Below are positions 13,532 through 14,214 of a DNA stretch of 14,214 nucleotides, piece after piece (the stretch's first letter is position 1; every line of letters begins with the position of its first letter). The notes below the pieces were generated by a model, which saw only the letters and a list, made by a program, of their open reading frames with translations, was not told the origin of the DNA and made no database searches. The stretch covers positions 1-14,214 of the forward strand of contig JAHIRU010000007.1 in NCBI GenBank assembly GCA_018818465.1. The letters run 5' to 3'. Source of the stretch: Nanobdellota archaeon (GTDB lineage Archaea > Aenigmatarchaeota > Aenigmatarchaeia > QMZP01). The position numbers were made by a program, and so were the translations under genes.

Positions 13532-13906
13532 TTACCCCTTCCATAAACCATGCAAATTGCAGTATGCTCTTACTTCTATTTTTTTTGCTTTAATGCAAAA
13601 ATTTGCTTCTGGTGCTTCGCCTGGTTTTAGGAATACTCTTCCTGCTCTACCGTCTGCTAGAATCTGTATCCACTCTATGTAATGAGCATCTTCCATAGGA
13701 TGCTCCACTGAACCGACTTTCACTGTTATTCCTTTTTCTGTTTTTTCGATAACAGGAACATGTTTTTCTTTCGATGCGTTGACCGTGTTATCTTTCATTA
13801 GATGCATATTTTCACCACAACAGACAAGCGTGCCTCCACCCGTGTGCAGAACTTCAACTATGTTTCCGCAAATGTTGCATTTGTATATTTCATTCATCTT
13901 TGTCAT
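13532..13906 (-). CDS. dfx: Superoxide reductase (desulfoferrodoxin, two-iron class)
   Basis: Reduces superoxide to hydrogen peroxide in anaerobes. The N-terminal desulforedoxin-type iron site has Cys10, Cys13, Cys29 and Cys30. The catalytic centre ligands are His49, His69, His75, Cys116 and His119. These numbers, along with Glu47 and Lys48 in the KEKHVPV loop, coincide with the numbering of the Desulfoarculus baarsii enzyme, so the active site is complete. Length 124 residues, as expected. The start ATG at 13906 overlaps the upstream stop as ATGA, with GAGAGG as a plausible Shine-Dalgarno; MNEIYK at 13897 is an alternative start. The overlap indicates translational coupling to the rubrerythrin-like gene, which could remove the peroxide produced. 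Confidence 0.96.
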   Translation of the reverse strand: MTKMNEIYKCNICGNIVEVLHTGGGTLVCCGENMHLMKDNTVNASKEKHVPVIEKTEKGITVKVGSVEHPMEDAHYIEWIQILADGRAGRVFLKPGEAPEANFCIKAKKIEVRAYCNLHGLWKG

Positions 13907-14214
13907 AATAGCCTCTCGTTGGCCAGCACCAGATGATCTGCCTCTACTTCCATAAAAGCCAGAAATATCTGCTTTATCCTGTCATTTGTTGCTTCGCTTG
14001 CTGCTCTTTTGTAGAACTGCACAGCATCTATTTCTCTTTTTTTAGTCTCTTCAAGATTATCTCTATTTTTGGTGAAGCAAGGTTCATCTGCAGTTGGTAT
14101 GGTTGAAAGTTTTAGTATCTTTTTGAAAACAGATGCGTGTTCTGTTTCTATCTTTCCCAAAGCCTTGAATAGAATTTTACCTTCGTCATCATCTGTTTTG
14201 TTCGCTGCGCAGAA
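13903..14214 (-). CDS. Rubrerythrin-like ferritin-fold protein, 5' end cut off
   Basis: Ferritin-like di-iron protein, probably a peroxide-reducing rubrerythrin relative. The frame is open to the window edge, adding 18 codons (FCAANKTDDDEGKILFKA) before the TTG at 14160 that looks like a start but is internal. Iron-ligand patterns are E-T-E-H in KIETEHASVFKK, E-x-x-x-x-x-Y in REIDAVQFYKRA and E-A-D-H in EVEADHL. No C-terminal rubredoxin domain follows; the protein ends at NERLL, overlapping the superoxide reductase start by four bases. The missing N-terminal part may hold the first helix of the bundle. Confidence 0.85.
   Translation of the reverse strand, partial: FCAANKTDDDEGKILFKALGKIETEHASVFKKILKLSTIPTADEPCFTKNRDNLEETKKREIDAVQFYKRAASEATNDRIKQIFLAFMEVEADHLVLANERLL

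Noticed and set aside
14158..14160. TTG at 14160 as the start of the rubrerythrin-like gene
   Set aside because: The frame continues upstream to the window edge with family-like sequence, so the gene is truncated by the window rather than starting here.
1..14214. CRISPR arrays, insertion sequences or prophage genes
   Set aside because: No regularly spaced repeats, transposase, integrase or terminal inverted repeats were seen.

Overview
This AT-rich window looks like chromosomal DNA from a small-genome anaerobic archaeon. The archaeal markers are an aIF2-beta translation factor, an archaeal-type FtsZ, an archaeal Ogg2 glycosylase ending in the family's C-terminal lysine, an ADP-forming acetyl-CoA synthetase beta subunit, an MJ0570-type PP-loop ATPase, an AmrS radical SAM protein, and TATA boxes about 25-28 bases before many start codons. 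Superoxide reductase and a rubrerythrin-like protein point to an anaerobe. The compact layout and divergent enzymes suggest a DPANN-type lineage (Woesearchaeota, Pacearchaeota or similar), but this is an inference and the phylum is not fixed by the sequence. I see no mobile element, CRISPR array, tRNA or rRNA.

Layout. Bases 1-392: 3'-truncated aIF2-beta on the minus strand, divergent from a two-gene purine operon, guaB-purA (446-3190), which holds both enzymes that draw on IMP. Bases 3191-3496: a 306-base gene-free stretch with a predicted promoter and three tandem hairpins in front of ftsZ (3497-4693). Three more hairpins follow ftsZ before a convergent unknown gene (4829-5620). Bases 5680-7828: a minus-strand run in the order NYN-domain RNase-like protein, diphthine-ammonia-ligase-like ATPase, carbamate kinase. 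A rhomboid protease (7975-8718) and an ADP-forming acyl-CoA synthetase beta subunit (8749-9393) diverge from a 30-base shared promoter region. Bases 9386-12296: five minus-strand genes, namely three unknowns, a C-terminally short AmrS and ogg2. A free-standing B3/B4 domain protein follows on the plus strand (12375-13040). Bases 13060-14214: a four-helix membrane protein and the rubrerythrin-like/superoxide reductase pair, the former cut by the window end.

How it works together. Most of it is housekeeping: translation (aIF2-beta, diphthamide-type enzyme, B3/B4), purine interconversion, division, substrate-level ATP formation (carbamate kinase, acyl-CoA synthetase), and defence against oxygen damage (superoxide reductase, rubrerythrin, Ogg2). 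Two kinds of gene start are visible. Many genes look leaderless, often with the palindromic box TTTATAAA 25-28 bases before the start codon. ftsZ and the NYN gene instead have leaders with a Shine-Dalgarno and inverted repeats. The least explained features are the structured DNA on both sides of ftsZ, the interlocked divergent promoters, the short AmrS and the unknown proteins. I do not see a convincing new multi-gene system.
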